A stretch of 37,048 nucleotides of DNA, taken from Phycisphaerae bacterium. Lineage in GTDB: Bacteria > Planctomycetota > Phycisphaerae > UBA1845 > PWPN01. The notes beneath the pieces were generated by a model. The model did not search any database, was not told the origin of the DNA, and saw nothing but the letters and a program-made list of their open reading frames with translations. A program made the translations under genes and the position numbers. Where the stretch lies: assembly GCA_012729395.1 (NCBI GenBank), contig JAAYDF010000102.1:1-37048 (forward strand), given 5' to 3'. Of the stretch, positions 17,189 to 26,600 are shown piece after piece. Numbering within the stretch: position 1 is the stretch's first letter; each line of letters starts with the position of its first letter.

Positions 17189-18628
17189 ATGCCCACTCTT
17201 CAGAGAGAACCGCAGACCGATCCGGAGTTTGACGCGCTGCTGCCGCCCCTTTCGCAGATTGAAAGCCAGCAGCTCGAACAGAGCCTGCTCGCCGAGGGTT
17301 GCCGAGAGCCCTTGATTGCCTGGGTGCGCGGCGGGACAGACGGGGCGGACGTGCTGGTCGATGGGCATAACCGTTACCGCATCTGCAAAGCCCACAACAT
17401 CCCATTTGAGGTGAGGACGATGTCTTTTGCGGGCCGGGGGGAGGCGATCCTGTGGATCGTCCGCAATCAGATCGGGCGGCGGAACCTCAATCTCTACCAG
17501 CGGTCCGTGCTGGCTTTGTCTCTCACACCGATCATCCGAGCCGAGGCCAAACGGAACCAGCGGCTGGGCCGGGGGCGGGGCCGAAAGGGTCGGAAGCATA
17601 CAGCCAACCCTTTTCAGCCCATCCAGACCAGCGGCGTCCTGGCCGAGATCGCCGGGACCTCCGCCTACACGATCAAGCAGGTCCGCCGGCTTGATCGGTA
17701 CGCCAGTAAGGAGACCAAGCGGCACCTCTACGAAGGTAGGATCAGCATTCGGGGGGCCGTGCATCGGACAAATCTGGAACTCAGAGGCAAACGCCGCCAG
17801 GAGATCAGCGACTGCGGGGTCGAGGCCAAGACACAGGACGAGGGCCACGGGGTCATCAACTCGATCATCTGTGCCGACGTGCTCGAAGGACTGCGAATTG
17901 TCCCGGACGCTTCCGTGCATCTGATTATCACGTCGCCGCCCTACGGCTGCGGGATCAACTACGGCGACGGTTCGGCCACCGATCGAATGCGGTACCTTGA
18001 CTACCTCGATTGGCTCAGCAAGGTATGGGTCGAGGCCGAGCGGGTGCTGGTATCCGGGGGCCGGATGGCCGTCGTGGTCGATAGCCTCCTGAACCGCGAC
18101 CCTGAGGAAAAGCGACACGAGCTGCGTCGTCCCCTGTTCGCCGACCTTGTGCTGCAGATGAGGGGCCTTGGAACCATGAAGTACCGGGATCGGATCGTAT
18201 GGTATAAGGACGCGGTGGTGGGGAATCGCGCCGGGTTCGGTTCCTACCTCTCCCCGAGCAACCCTCAACTGCTGCACAATGCAGAGGACATCCTGCTCTG
18301 GTCCAAGGGCGACTGGCAGCTCGCCCCGCCCTCGGAAGATGCGGCGGGCGATCTGACCGCCGACGAGCACAGGCTTTGGTCCAGGAGTACCTGGCACATC
18401 CCGACGCGTCTCCCCAGCAATCAAAGCCATCCCTGCCCATTTCCGGCTGAAATCGCCGAGCGGGTGATCAAGATGTTCTGCTATCCGGGTCAGGTCGTAC
18501 TCGACCCCTTCTGCGGGATCGGGACGGTGCCGGTTGCGGCGTGCCGGCTCGGGCGAGGCTACATCGGGATTGATAAGTCGAGGCGTTGGTGCAGCCAAGC
18601 CCGGGCGGAACTGTCCAACCTTCAGTGA
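17189..18628 (+). CDS. ParB-like domain fused to a DNA methyltransferase (B)
   Basis: 479 residues, same layout as the divergent neighbour: ParB-like domain with VLVDGHNRYRICKAHNI, a very basic linker (QRLGRGRGRKGRKH), an HTH-like part (VLAEIAGTSAYTIKQVRRL), then a methyltransferase with intact TSPPYG and the SAM-binding motif VLDPFCGIGTVPVAA near the end. Overall similarity to A is clear in all parts but distant, so an old duplication or two acquisitions, possibly with different target sites. The ATG at 17189 has AGGAGGTG 6 nt upstream; an in-frame GTG at 17180 overlaps that site and is rejected. Confidence 0.78.
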   Translation: MPTLQREPQTDPEFDALLPPLSQIESQQLEQSLLAEGCREPLIAWVRGGTDGADVLVDGHNRYRICKAHNIPFEVRTMSFAGRGEAILWIVRNQIGRRNLNLYQRSVLALSLTPIIRAEAKRNQRLGRGRGRKGRKHTANPFQPIQTSGVLAEIAGTSAYTIKQVRRLDRYASKETKRHLYEGRISIRGAVHRTNLELRGKRRQEISDCGVEAKTQDEGHGVINSIICADVLEGLRIVPDASVHLIITSPPYGCGINYGDGSATDRMRYLDYLDWLSKVWVEAERVLVSGGRMAVVVDSLLNRDPEEKRHELRRPLFADLVLQMRGLGTMKYRDRIVWYKDAVVGNRAGFGSYLSPSNPQLLHNAEDILLWSKGDWQLAPPSEDAAGDLTADEHRLWSRSTWHIPTRLPSNQSHPCPFPAEIAERVIKMFCYPGQVVLDPFCGIGTVPVAACRLGRGYIGIDKSRRWCSQARAELSNLQ

Positions 18629-18815
18629 CCGAAGTAGCAATAGCAGCCGTGGGTGGATGCACGGCGCTTTACTGGAAAGACGGGTTCGAGCTGGCACCGC
18701 ATCTCCCGCAGTGCCACCCCGAGCATATTATAGTCCTCCTGCGAGTAGAATCCCCGTCCCTTTGGCGCCCACTAGATTTTGACATCGGCGAGCCCCTCTC
18801 AGGGGAGTTGGTTCA
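18629..18815. other. Short gene-free stretch after ParB-methyltransferase B
   Basis: Only a small CCCCT-CTC-AGGGG hairpin (18793-18805) just before the inverted-repeat arm. No gene was recognised. Confidence 0.4.
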
Positions 18816-18845
18816 GGGGAACGCACTTAGTAGTACACACCACAC
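18816..18845 (+). repeat. 30-bp perfect inverted repeat, left arm
   Basis: Starts GGGGAACGCACTTAG and ends CACACCACAC. Its exact reverse complement is at 20267-20296 inside the primase-like gene. Weaker similarity goes on for about 20 bp on the CA-rich side (to about 18865). Confidence 0.9.
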
Positions 18846-18916
18846 GCACCACACACGCCACTCTCCGCATCCGGTTTGTTCGTTTTCCTCTTCCCTAGGT
18901 CGGTCTTGCCTTTCGG

Positions 18917-18960
18917 CTAGTCATATTGTCCGTAGGAATTCTCCGTATTGTCCAGACTAG
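18917..18960 (+). repeat. Iteron-like repeats bounded by a dyad
   Basis: TATTGTCC occurs at 18924-18931 and 18946-18953, 22 bp apart (two helix turns), inside an outer dyad CTAGTC (18917-18922) / GACTAG (18955-18960). TGATAT then repeats at 18961 and 18974. The position upstream of a putative replication gene suggests initiator-binding sites. Confidence 0.45.
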
Positions 18961-19078
18961 TGATATCGATTTCTGATATGATCGACCCCGATAATAGCGA
19001 TCTCACTTTTTGCGGGAAGGAAAGATCATCGCATCCGTCGAATCAACATGCAGCACAATGCAGAGTGCTTTCTGAACA

Positions 19079-19195
19079 CCCAGGGGTTGGTAGGTTGGCG
19101 CACGACAAGAACAATTCGTCTTCCGCGCATGTAACGTTGGATCGTGACTGCTCCAACCCCCGGCCCAGGCGGCTGCATCTGCCTGGGCTCTTTTT
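19079..19195 (+). terminator. Leader hairpin with T-run before the primase-like gene; possible attenuator
   Basis: GCCCAGGC (19163-19170) and GCCTGGGC (19181-19188) form an 8-bp stem followed by TCTTTTT, a good intrinsic terminator 17 bp before the ATG at 19213. Upstream, GGGGTTGG (19083-19090) can pair with CCAACCCC (19153-19160), and CCCAGG (19079-19084) can compete for the terminator's 3' arm. Mutually exclusive pairings of this kind occur in leaders of plasmid rep genes controlled by attenuation. Confidence 0.55.
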
Positions 19196-19212
19196 ATCAT
19201 GATGGAACGATA

Positions 19213-21108
19213 ATGCACGAGTCCACGAATCCATTGAACCCGGGAAAGAAGAAACGGAGAAGACGTGTCTATCCAATGGAAACTGAAGCCGCCTGGTACG
19301 TCCTAAAGGAGTTCGTCGATCCACTAGAGTGCCTTGACAAGCGGCTGGGCACGATCTCGCCGCTGAACACGAACGAAGTCCTCTGCCATGTGTACTCCCG
19401 GACCAAGCTGTATACGCCCTACCATTTCTCAAAAAAGCGTCTCCACGATCATCTTGAACAGACTGACACGTACTACTACCGGTCGAAACGTAACAGCCGC
19501 CACAAGATAGGCTACGGACGCAGCGCCAGACAGGCTCTTGCCCTACCGTTTTCAAACTATCTGGGGATCACGGAACGGGTTCGGACGTACGGGCGCTATT
19601 ATGTCCTGCTCGTGGGATTGGATGTCGATGGGCACAACGGTGAACGCGATATCCTCGCCGTGCAGGACTGGCTCGTCAGCGACTACTTCACGGCGTCGTA
19701 TTGGGAACCGTCAAGCAGCTATACGGGACGCCATGGATACTACAAAGTCGCTTACCGAGACCACCTCGATCTCGACCACGTCAAGGGTGTCCTGACGGAG
19801 CTTCATAAGCTACTCGATGTCAAGCGGAAGAAGATGGGATTCGATGCGCCGATCGATGTGGCGTGCGGGCTGCCTGCTTCGTACTACTACGACCGGGAGA
19901 ACGACATCTGTGGAATTGACTTTGCGGCAAGAATCAAAGAGACGCAAAGGAAGCACATGGAAAATGCATTCAAGAGGCTGACTGCCCGGGGAGAAGACTG
20001 GACGAGGTACTTCTTTCGGGAAGACGATGACGAAGAAACCCCATCACAGCTGGCAGGAATCCGGCTTCCTGTGACGCTCAAGAGTTCTCAGGGCTACAAG
20101 ATCCCTAGATTCAACGGGACGGCAGAGAGATACAACATGCACGATATTGCAGCGTTCTGGAATCTGCCCTACTACGATTTTGCTGATCTAGTGGTGATGA
20201 GAGATCAGTTGAGGACAGAGGTCATGCTGGGGGACTCGGAAGAAGGAGAAGGGAGTGGTGTGGGGTGTGTGGTGTGTACTACTAAGTGCGTTCCCCCAAG
20301 GGAATGCACCAGGGGTTACAGATCCAGCAAGGCGCAGGAGTCAGGCACCGAGAGTTCCGTCGCTTCCAGCTCTGGTTCCAAGCAAGCGAGTGAGCCGCAG
20401 CGCAAGGCCCGTGACGGGAACAGGCTGACTTACCAGGAGCGGATCGAGCAGTGCCGGCAGATCAAAGACACGCTCGTCAAGACGAACAGGTTTTACTGGT
20501 GGTACGCGGTCCTGTTAGGTTATGTCCCGTCCGTTGATGACGCCATCGAGGAGTATGTCCAGCAGGGCTTAAACACAACGCAGAGCCTGCATCATCCGTC
20601 AAGGAGACGCAGATTTGAACAAGTACGAGCCTTCATCGCAGCAAGATTCAGCGCCGATCGGATCGGTCCAAACTACGACGATTGGGACGAGCGGAAGCAG
20701 CGGATGATCGATGAACTCCAGCAGCGGATTGGGGAGCGTGATCTGAGATGGAGAAAGGACAAGAGAAGGGTCTACGAATTGACCTTGGAGGATTTGGCGG
20801 TTGTGTATTACGGCATTATGAAATCGAACGAGGCAGATGCCATGGGAGAGCTGCGGGACCGGACGCATTCGTTCAGCTACCGGCAGGTCAATGGGGTCTT
20901 CGGAGCGATATGCGGCCGCACGTGCCATCGGGCAAAGGCGGCGAAGATCCTGAGGCTGCTGGTGGAAGTGGAACTGATCGAGAAAGTTGGGGAGCACGTG
21001 GTCGGCGTGAGGGGAACCTGCTATCAGGTCGCAGACTTGGGGTTTCAGAACCCATCCAAGCACCAGACGTCGCCAGTGGCTTCGTGTGGCATCGGCCTTT
21101 CTAGATGA
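19213..21108 (+). CDS. Putative archaeo-eukaryotic primase-like replication protein of the element
   Basis: 631 residues from the ATG. The N-terminal half shows the spacing of AEP/PrimPol folds: YYVLLVGLDVDGHN with Asp137 and Asp139 (hDhD motif), then EPSSSYTGRHGYYKV with His174 (sxH-like motif), both well conserved in planctomycete proteins I recall; the third acidic motif is not certain. A Cys-rich linker (CVVCTTKCVPPREC, about 352-365) is encoded by the right arm of the 30-bp inverted repeat. A Ser/Lys-rich stretch and a helical C-terminal domain follow, ending in a winged-helix-like region (AKAAKILRLLVEVELIEKVGE). The likely role is priming or initiating replication of the integrated element. 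An in-frame GTG at 19144 lies before the terminator hairpin, so the later ATG is chosen. Confidence 0.45.
   Translation: MHESTNPLNPGKKKRRRRVYPMETEAAWYVLKEFVDPLECLDKRLGTISPLNTNEVLCHVYSRTKLYTPYHFSKKRLHDHLEQTDTYYYRSKRNSRHKIGYGRSARQALALPFSNYLGITERVRTYGRYYVLLVGLDVDGHNGERDILAVQDWLVSDYFTASYWEPSSSYTGRHGYYKVAYRDHLDLDHVKGVLTELHKLLDVKRKKMGFDAPIDVACGLPASYYYDRENDICGIDFAARIKETQRKHMENAFKRLTARGEDWTRYFFREDDDEETPSQLAGIRLPVTLKSSQGYKIPRFNGTAERYNMHDIAAFWNLPYYDFADLVVMRDQLRTEVMLGDSEEGEGSGVGCVVCTTKCVPPRECTRGYRSSKAQESGTESSVASSSGSKQASEPQRKARDGNRLTYQERIEQCRQIKDTLVKTNRFYWWYAVLLGYVPSVDDAIEEYVQQGLNTTQSLHHPSRRRRFEQVRAFIAARFSADRIGPNYDDWDERKQRMIDELQQRIGERDLRWRKDKRRVYELTLEDLAVVYYGIMKSNEADAMGELRDRTHSFSYRQVNGVFGAICGRTCHRAKAAKILRLLVEVELIEKVGEHVVGVRGTCYQVADLGFQNPSKHQTSPVASCGIGLSR
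20267..20296 (-). repeat. 30-bp perfect inverted repeat, right arm, inside the primase-like gene
   Basis: Exact reverse complement of 18816-18845. On the plus strand it encodes the Cys-rich linker between the two halves of the protein. The arms enclose about 1.42 kb containing the leader and the N-terminal half of the gene. Confidence 0.9.
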
Positions 21109-21225
21109 CCGAGAGTACGGCGCTAGACGGAAAGACGCCACCAGCGGATGCTGTGAATGCCAAGTGGGACCTGGCGAGTCAGCGAAGAGAAGTAAGCCGT
21201 ACTGTGCGAGCGGCAGGAAGCCTTG

Positions 21226-21789
21226 TCAAAGCTCTGATACAGCTCCAGCCGGGCCACTGTTGAGTTGAGTGGTGCCGTAGGAGCAAAAGTTCAGGAGAGT
21301 ATCAGCAGTGAAAGCAGATCGGTTAGGAGGTGGGGATAGCCGAAGCCCGATCTCGTGCTCGCCCCAGTATTCGAATTCTACATTCATGTGGCGGGCAGCG
21401 GCGATGCGCCTCCACTTCCGGACATGCTCTTCCCATTTCTGCATGAAGCTCTTCTGGCCGCGCAGTTTGGCGTCGCTGCGGTTCATTGGCGTACAAATCG
21501 TGTACTTGGTGAGCCGCGGATGTTTGGCGATAGCGGTCCGAACTGAATTGTCAATCTCTCTCCACTGGGTCGAAGTCAGGGCCGAACGAAAGTATTTTGC
21601 CTGCCAGCCCCATTCATCACCACCGGGTAACCGCCAGAAGCACTCCACTCCGGCGTCCGGTGCTCCTTTTCGGAGAAATCGAGAGCCGCTGGGCATGCTT
21701 TCACCAGCGGCCAATTGGCAGCACAATTCTTCAAATCCAGCGCTCTTTGAGCCGTTCCAGACCCGCAGGCTATCCCAGTCCACCGCCAT
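21226..21789 (-). pseudogene. 5' remnant of an Avs-like (STAND NTPase) gene: Mrr-type nuclease domain only
   Basis: Residues 1 to about 152 match the N-terminal effector domain I know from antiviral STAND (Avs) proteins: WDSLRVWNGSKSAGFEELCC, then PDAGVECFW and EWGWQAKYF, giving a PD-(D/E)xK-type site with Asp45 and the Mrr-like Gln63-x-Lys65, and VEFEYWGEHEI near the end of the similarity. After GLRLS (about position 21333) the sequence stops resembling the family and runs to a stop, so the NTPase and sensor parts are missing. The full protein would be over 1000 residues. The nuclease domain itself is uninterrupted and could still be made. ATG at 21789 with GAGGCGG upstream. Probably a deletion relic in the defence island. 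Confidence 0.65.
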
Positions 21790-22003
21790 CGACACGCCGC
21801 CTCAATCCATGTCTTGGTTATCCAAAATTCGCTGGTCCATCATCTGGCTGCTCGTTTCAGCAATTGTCCGCAACTGAGTATGCCGCGTCGCCCCTGGCAC
21901 ACAGGCTCTTTACCATAAGCAAGTTTGGTTTGGCATTTGCTGGATATAGCTCAGAGGTCATCATCTATAGGCCCAAGTTCGTCTCTTGGCCCGGCCGTGT
22001 CGG

Positions 22004-22585
22004 TTACTTCTGGTCTGATGTCAGCATCGCCTGGCCCTCGGCGGTAATCTCCCATACGCCGCGGGGCGAGTCGCGTTTGAGCAGGCCCTCGTTGACCATG
22101 CTGTTGCGTGCCCACTGCGCGGCGTTGCGCCAGCGCGGGTTGTCGGGTCCGCTGGCCAGCGGTTCGTAGTCCACGTCCTTGAGGATCGGCTTCATGAGCC
22201 GGCCCACCCGCTCCAGCACTTCGGCCACTTTGCCGCTGCCGCCCATCTCGTCAAGCACCCTCAGAATGGGCCGGTAGTATGCCGACTCGTGCGTACGAAC
22301 GCCCTTGCGCAGCTTGCCGAGGTTGCGTCGTTCGGTACGGGTCTGCTCGTCCTCATCCCGCTCGGCCGCCGCCGCCATCTGCTCCCATTCCTTCCGCAGC
22401 GCGGCGACCCGGTCACGGAACGCGGTGAGCACTCCCGACCGCTCCAGGGCCTCTTTCGCCTTGTCGTAGTCGCGGCCCTGGAAAGCCCGCGATCCGACGC
22501 CATTGACGAAGTCGATCTCGGCCTCGACTTCCTCCAGGAGCATCTCGAACGCCGAGGATACGTTGGACGGATTGTTTTCGATCAT
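22004..22585 (-). CDS. Mrr_N-type winged-helix protein
   Basis: 193 residues. An N-terminal helical, charged part (1-100, coiled-coil-like, rich in Glu and Arg) is followed by a winged-helix domain of the Mrr_N type: YYRPILRVLDEMGGSGKVAEVLERVG, then WRNAAQWARNSMVNEGLLKRDSPRGVWEITAEG. In Mrr restriction enzymes this domain contacts DNA before the nuclease domain, but no nuclease domain is present. It is the last gene of the four-gene operon, 6 bp after the RhuM gene, with its ribosome binding site inside that gene's end. Likely a specificity or regulatory subunit of the restriction-type system. Confidence 0.7.
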   Translation of the reverse strand: MIENNPSNVSSAFEMLLEEVEAEIDFVNGVGSRAFQGRDYDKAKEALERSGVLTAFRDRVAALRKEWEQMAAAAERDEDEQTRTERRNLGKLRKGVRTHESAYYRPILRVLDEMGGSGKVAEVLERVGRLMKPILKDVDYEPLASGPDNPRWRNAAQWARNSMVNEGLLKRDSPRGVWEITAEGQAMLTSDQK

Positions 22586-22591
22586 GAATGC

Positions 22592-23668
22592 TCAGTCCTT
22601 TTTTCGCTTCCTGGTAGTCTTGCGCGGAGACGGTTGAGTCGTGCGGGTTGACTCCAGTGCCTTCGCCGTAGACCTCAGATCATCCAGATAGCGGTTCTCG
22701 GCAGCTTGTTCCGCCGCCAATCGCCGCCTTTCGACGAAAACCCCATACTGGGTCTCGGCCCAAGATCTGGCTTCTTCCTGGCTCACCGAACCCAGGCCCT
22801 CTAACACTGGAAGCTCGGTGTCGCGAAGGAATTTGTCCAGGAAAACCGTCCAGTCTCGCATTCTGATGTCCTGCCGCCGCTGGGCCCGGAACTCAGCCTG
22901 ATCGAGGAACATCACGACGATGCGGTTCAGCGTGTCGATTTCTCCTTCAGCCAGGTAATTCTTTGCCGTCGATACGTCGCGTTTGAGAACCCGTCCGCCA
23001 CTCCATGTCATCAAGCCCATGTTGGCTTGGTCAGCATCAGCCCGTCGGCGGATGATCTCGGCCGCCGTCATCCCACTGGCGGCGTAGTGCATCTTATTCT
23101 GCATGGTGGCGAAGAAGAGTTGCGTCTCCTGTTCGCCTTCACGATAGTCTACGGCGAGAGCGAGAATCTCACGGATACGCTGATACACCCGCTTCTCACT
23201 GGCCCGGATTTCGCGAATGCGGGCGAGCAACTCGTCGAAGTAGTCGCCCAGACGATCACGGCCTTTGAGGCGGTCGTCATCCAGGGTGAACCCCTTGACA
23301 AGGTACTCGCGAAGCCGCTCGGTGGCCCACTGACGGAACTGAGTGCCGCGGAGGGACCGCACCCGGTAGCCGACAGCCAGGATCATCTCAAGGCGGTAAT
23401 GCTTGGTTCGGTATCTCTTGCCATCCGCGGCAGTTATTAAGTATTCCTTAATAACTGCCCGCTCTTGCAACTCCCCGTCTCGCAAGATGTTACGAATATG
23501 AATGTTGATATTGGAGACTGAGGTCTGGAAAAGCTCAGCCATGTGGGCTTGGGTAAGCCAGACGGTTTCATTCTCCAGCCGCACCTGAATGCGGCTCAAT
23601 CCGTCCTCCGTCTGGTAGAGGACGATTTCGGAATGGGCCTGCGGGACTTCTTCTGGTGGATCAGTCAT
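22592..23668 (-). CDS. rhuM: RhuM family protein
   Basis: 358 residues with the hallmarks of the RhuM family: EIVLYQTEDGLSRIQVRLENETVWLTQAHMAELF at the start (an HTH-like DNA-binding start), SVSNINIHIRNILRDGEL, KHYRLEMILAVGYRVRS, and a C-terminal AKNYLAEGEIDTLNRIVVMFLDQAE region. The biochemical role is not established; the family is named from a Salmonella pathogenicity island and is common inside type I restriction operons. The Lys/Arg-rich tail may bind nucleic acid. GGAAGG precedes the ATG. It sits 12 bp after the methylase stop and 6 bp before the Mrr_N gene, so it is clearly co-transcribed. Confidence 0.85.
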   Translation of the reverse strand: MTDPPEEVPQAHSEIVLYQTEDGLSRIQVRLENETVWLTQAHMAELFQTSVSNINIHIRNILRDGELQERAVIKEYLITAADGKRYRTKHYRLEMILAVGYRVRSLRGTQFRQWATERLREYLVKGFTLDDDRLKGRDRLGDYFDELLARIREIRASEKRVYQRIREILALAVDYREGEQETQLFFATMQNKMHYAASGMTAAEIIRRRADADQANMGLMTWSGGRVLKRDVSTAKNYLAEGEIDTLNRIVVMFLDQAEFRAQRRQDIRMRDWTVFLDKFLRDTELPVLEGLGSVSQEEARSWAETQYGVFVERRRLAAEQAAENRYLDDLRSTAKALESTRTTQPSPRKTTRKRKKD

Positions 23669-23680
23669 TACTACCTTCCT

Positions 23681-26600
23681 TTACTTCCACCGCTGCTTGC
23701 AGTATTCAACGGTCTCTCTGACGGTTAGCTGACGGGTGGAGTTGCCGGCGCGGATGAACATGATCTCATCGTTGCCGTCCTTGACGTAGGTGGGTTTGGG
23801 CGATGGTCGAACCGCGACGCGGCAGACTTCGTGCTCGCCCATGCCGTGGAAAGTCACCGAAAGCAACGGGCTGCTGTCCTTGCCGAACTGGCCCAGCAAC
23901 AGGGTCACCAGCCAGTTCTCGAAGCCGTCCCGGTTCTGTTTTTTGCCAAGGGTCTTGAAGTCGTGACGGAGTCCGACGATCCGCCCGTCGTCGGCCACGC
24001 CGATGAGCAACGTTCCGCCGTCGGTGTTGAGGAAGGCCGCCACGGTCTTGACGATCACCATTTCCAACGCTTTGTTCAGTCTGTTCTCATTCATATCCCA
24101 GCGGGCGGACGATTTGAATTCGGCATTGGGGCCCTCGCCGGCGGCGATCAGGGCAGCCGCTTCCTGGTCGGCGGACTTCGGGGCGAATTGCCGGTAGGCG
24201 GCGAGGGCATCATCCTTCACGCCCTGCGGGACCAGGGGAAAGGTCGTGAGGATGTAGGCAAACTCCTCCTCGGTCAGGCCGTAGAGGTGGGCAATCAGGC
24301 CATCGAGTTCGGCCCGCAGCTTGGCCCGTTCGGCTGGGTCGGTCGCCCCCTGCTTATGGCTCTTAAGGCCGACCTCGCGGGCCAGGTCGTCGAACTCGGG
24401 CATCGTGCAGATCAGCCGCGCCGCGCGCTCCACGATCGGCCTGAAGTCCTTGTCCTTCGCCGTCAGGCGAGGAACAGGAAGCTGGTAGACGTAGAAGAAA
24501 TTCAGGGTTGTCGTAACCTTCATGCGGATCAGGTAGTCCACCACGTAGCTGTTCCATGCGGCGCACAAGAAAAGCTGCTCGCCATCCCGAATGAAGCGAT
24601 CCTCCTCCTCGTCAAAGATGCGAACGGTCGGAATCTTGTTGCCGTGGAAAGTCGGCGGGATGATCGACGACACCATCGTGCGCTCGTTCGTGTTCGAGGC
24701 GATGTCCCGAAATCCCAGCCGGTACGCCTGATAGTCGAGCCGTTGTCCTTCGTCTTCAGTGCGGCCGAGAACAACGGCGCGGGCTTCCTTCTCGTCCACC
24801 CAGTAGCGCGGCTCGGCGAAGCGGTGGTTGAAGTGCCAGATCATCTTGCCTTCGTACAACGGTAGCCGCCCCTTGCCCGGCGCATCCTTGAATAAGTGGC
24901 TGTCGTTTGTCATGTGGAACTCGGCCGTGAAACTCACCTTCCACTTGCCGGCTACGTCTTCGCCCAGCAGTGGGAAACGCAGAGCCTTCTCGCAGATGGT
25001 CACGTCGATGTCGTTCTTGAACTCCATGACGGAGAGTGAGTCCGGCGAGAGGCGTTTGACCAGATCGACGGAGATGTCGATCGCACCCTGGTCGGGGAAG
25101 CGGTCAAGCTCGGCCACGTCGAGTCGCATGAACGCGGCGGGGAACGACTTGGTCTTGCCGCCCTTGGCAAAGGTCAGGACGACGAACTTGAAGCTGCGGT
25201 GAACGTTCTCGAAGACCTCCTTGCGGTTTTCGATGCAGAAGAGGCCAGTGACCTGGGCCTGCTCGAAGAGCATGGTGCGAAGCTGCTTGGCCCCCAGGTC
25301 GGTGTAGATGCCCGAGGGGATGACGATGCCACACTGCCCGCCGGGGCGCAGCAGGTTAAAGCACTGCTCGGCGAAGAGCTTGTAGAGGTTGATGTCGGAG
25401 CCAGCCTTCTTGCCGCCGACGATACTGATCTGGTTGCGGTATTGCGGCGCGGAGCGGTAGAAGGCGCTGACGTGGGGATAGGAACTGAGGTACTGCAACC
25501 AGGCGTCGCGGATATCGCCGTCCTTGAGCAGGTCGGCCTGCTCTTCCTCGAACTCGTGGATGGTCATCTTCTTCTTGGTCACGAGGTCGGAGTAGTCCTC
25601 GAAGAACTCCTTGGCGTTGGGCTTGAAGATCTCCCAGGGCGGGTTGGTGATGATGGCGTCGAAGCCGCCGCGTTCGTTGAGGACCTGGTCGAACTCGTAG
25701 CCCCAGTGGAAGGGCTTAAGGTCGCGGATGTCCTCGGGGGTCATGGAACGCTTGACGGTTTTGCTCGGCTTGCCCTTGCGGTCGTCCCAAGTGGCCTGCT
25801 CATACTTGATTCCGAGGCGCTCGAACTCGGCCAGGAGGATGTCGTCGAGGGTGTCGAGGGCCTCCTGCTTCTTGGCCTGGATCGAGTCGCGCAGGCCGCG
25901 GAGGTCTTCGGCGTAGGCCGCGGTGTGGCGGTAGGTCTCGATCAGGCGGTTCTTCTCGGCAACGATCTCGGCATAGGGCTTGCGGAAGAGGTTCCCCTGG
26001 GCGTTACGTTTTTTGAATTCGGCGTCGTCCACGTGCATCAGACCGATGAGGCTGTTGCCGGGCAAGATGTTGAAGTCGATATTGGGCAGGGGTTCCAGGT
26101 CGTCGGCTGAGGCGGCGGAGGCGACCAGGGCGAGGAAAAGGCGGAGGCGGGCGATTTCCGTGGCCTCCTCCATGATGTCCACGCCGAAGAGGTTATCAGT
26201 GATGATGGATTTCTTGATGAAGTAGTTGATGCTGCGGTGCTGCTTTTCGGTGCGGGCGAGCCAGTCGGACATGGCGCGGTCGCTGAGGAACTTGATCTTG
26301 CCGACGACGGCGGAGTAGAGGTCGATGAGGGTCCTCATCGCGGCGACGAGGAAGGCCCCTGACCCGCAGGCGGGGTCCAGGAGGGTGAGGCGGGGCAGGA
26401 CCCTTTGGAGCAGGTGATGGCAAAGGGGGGCGTCCAGGTCGAGCAGAAGCTCGGCCACGGAGTCGTACTGCCTCGCCTTGGTGACGCCGGGGATTTCGGG
26501 CGTGTTGACGGCGTCGAGGACCAGACGGTGGATGGTCCGCTCGCAGAGGTACTCGGTAATCTCGGTGCGGGTGTAATAGGCCCCGAAGGCCTTCTGGTTG

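Noticed and set aside
19144-19212. GTG start for the primase-like protein
   Set aside because: Translation would pass through the intrinsic terminator hairpin; the Pro/Gly/Cys-rich extension looks non-coding.
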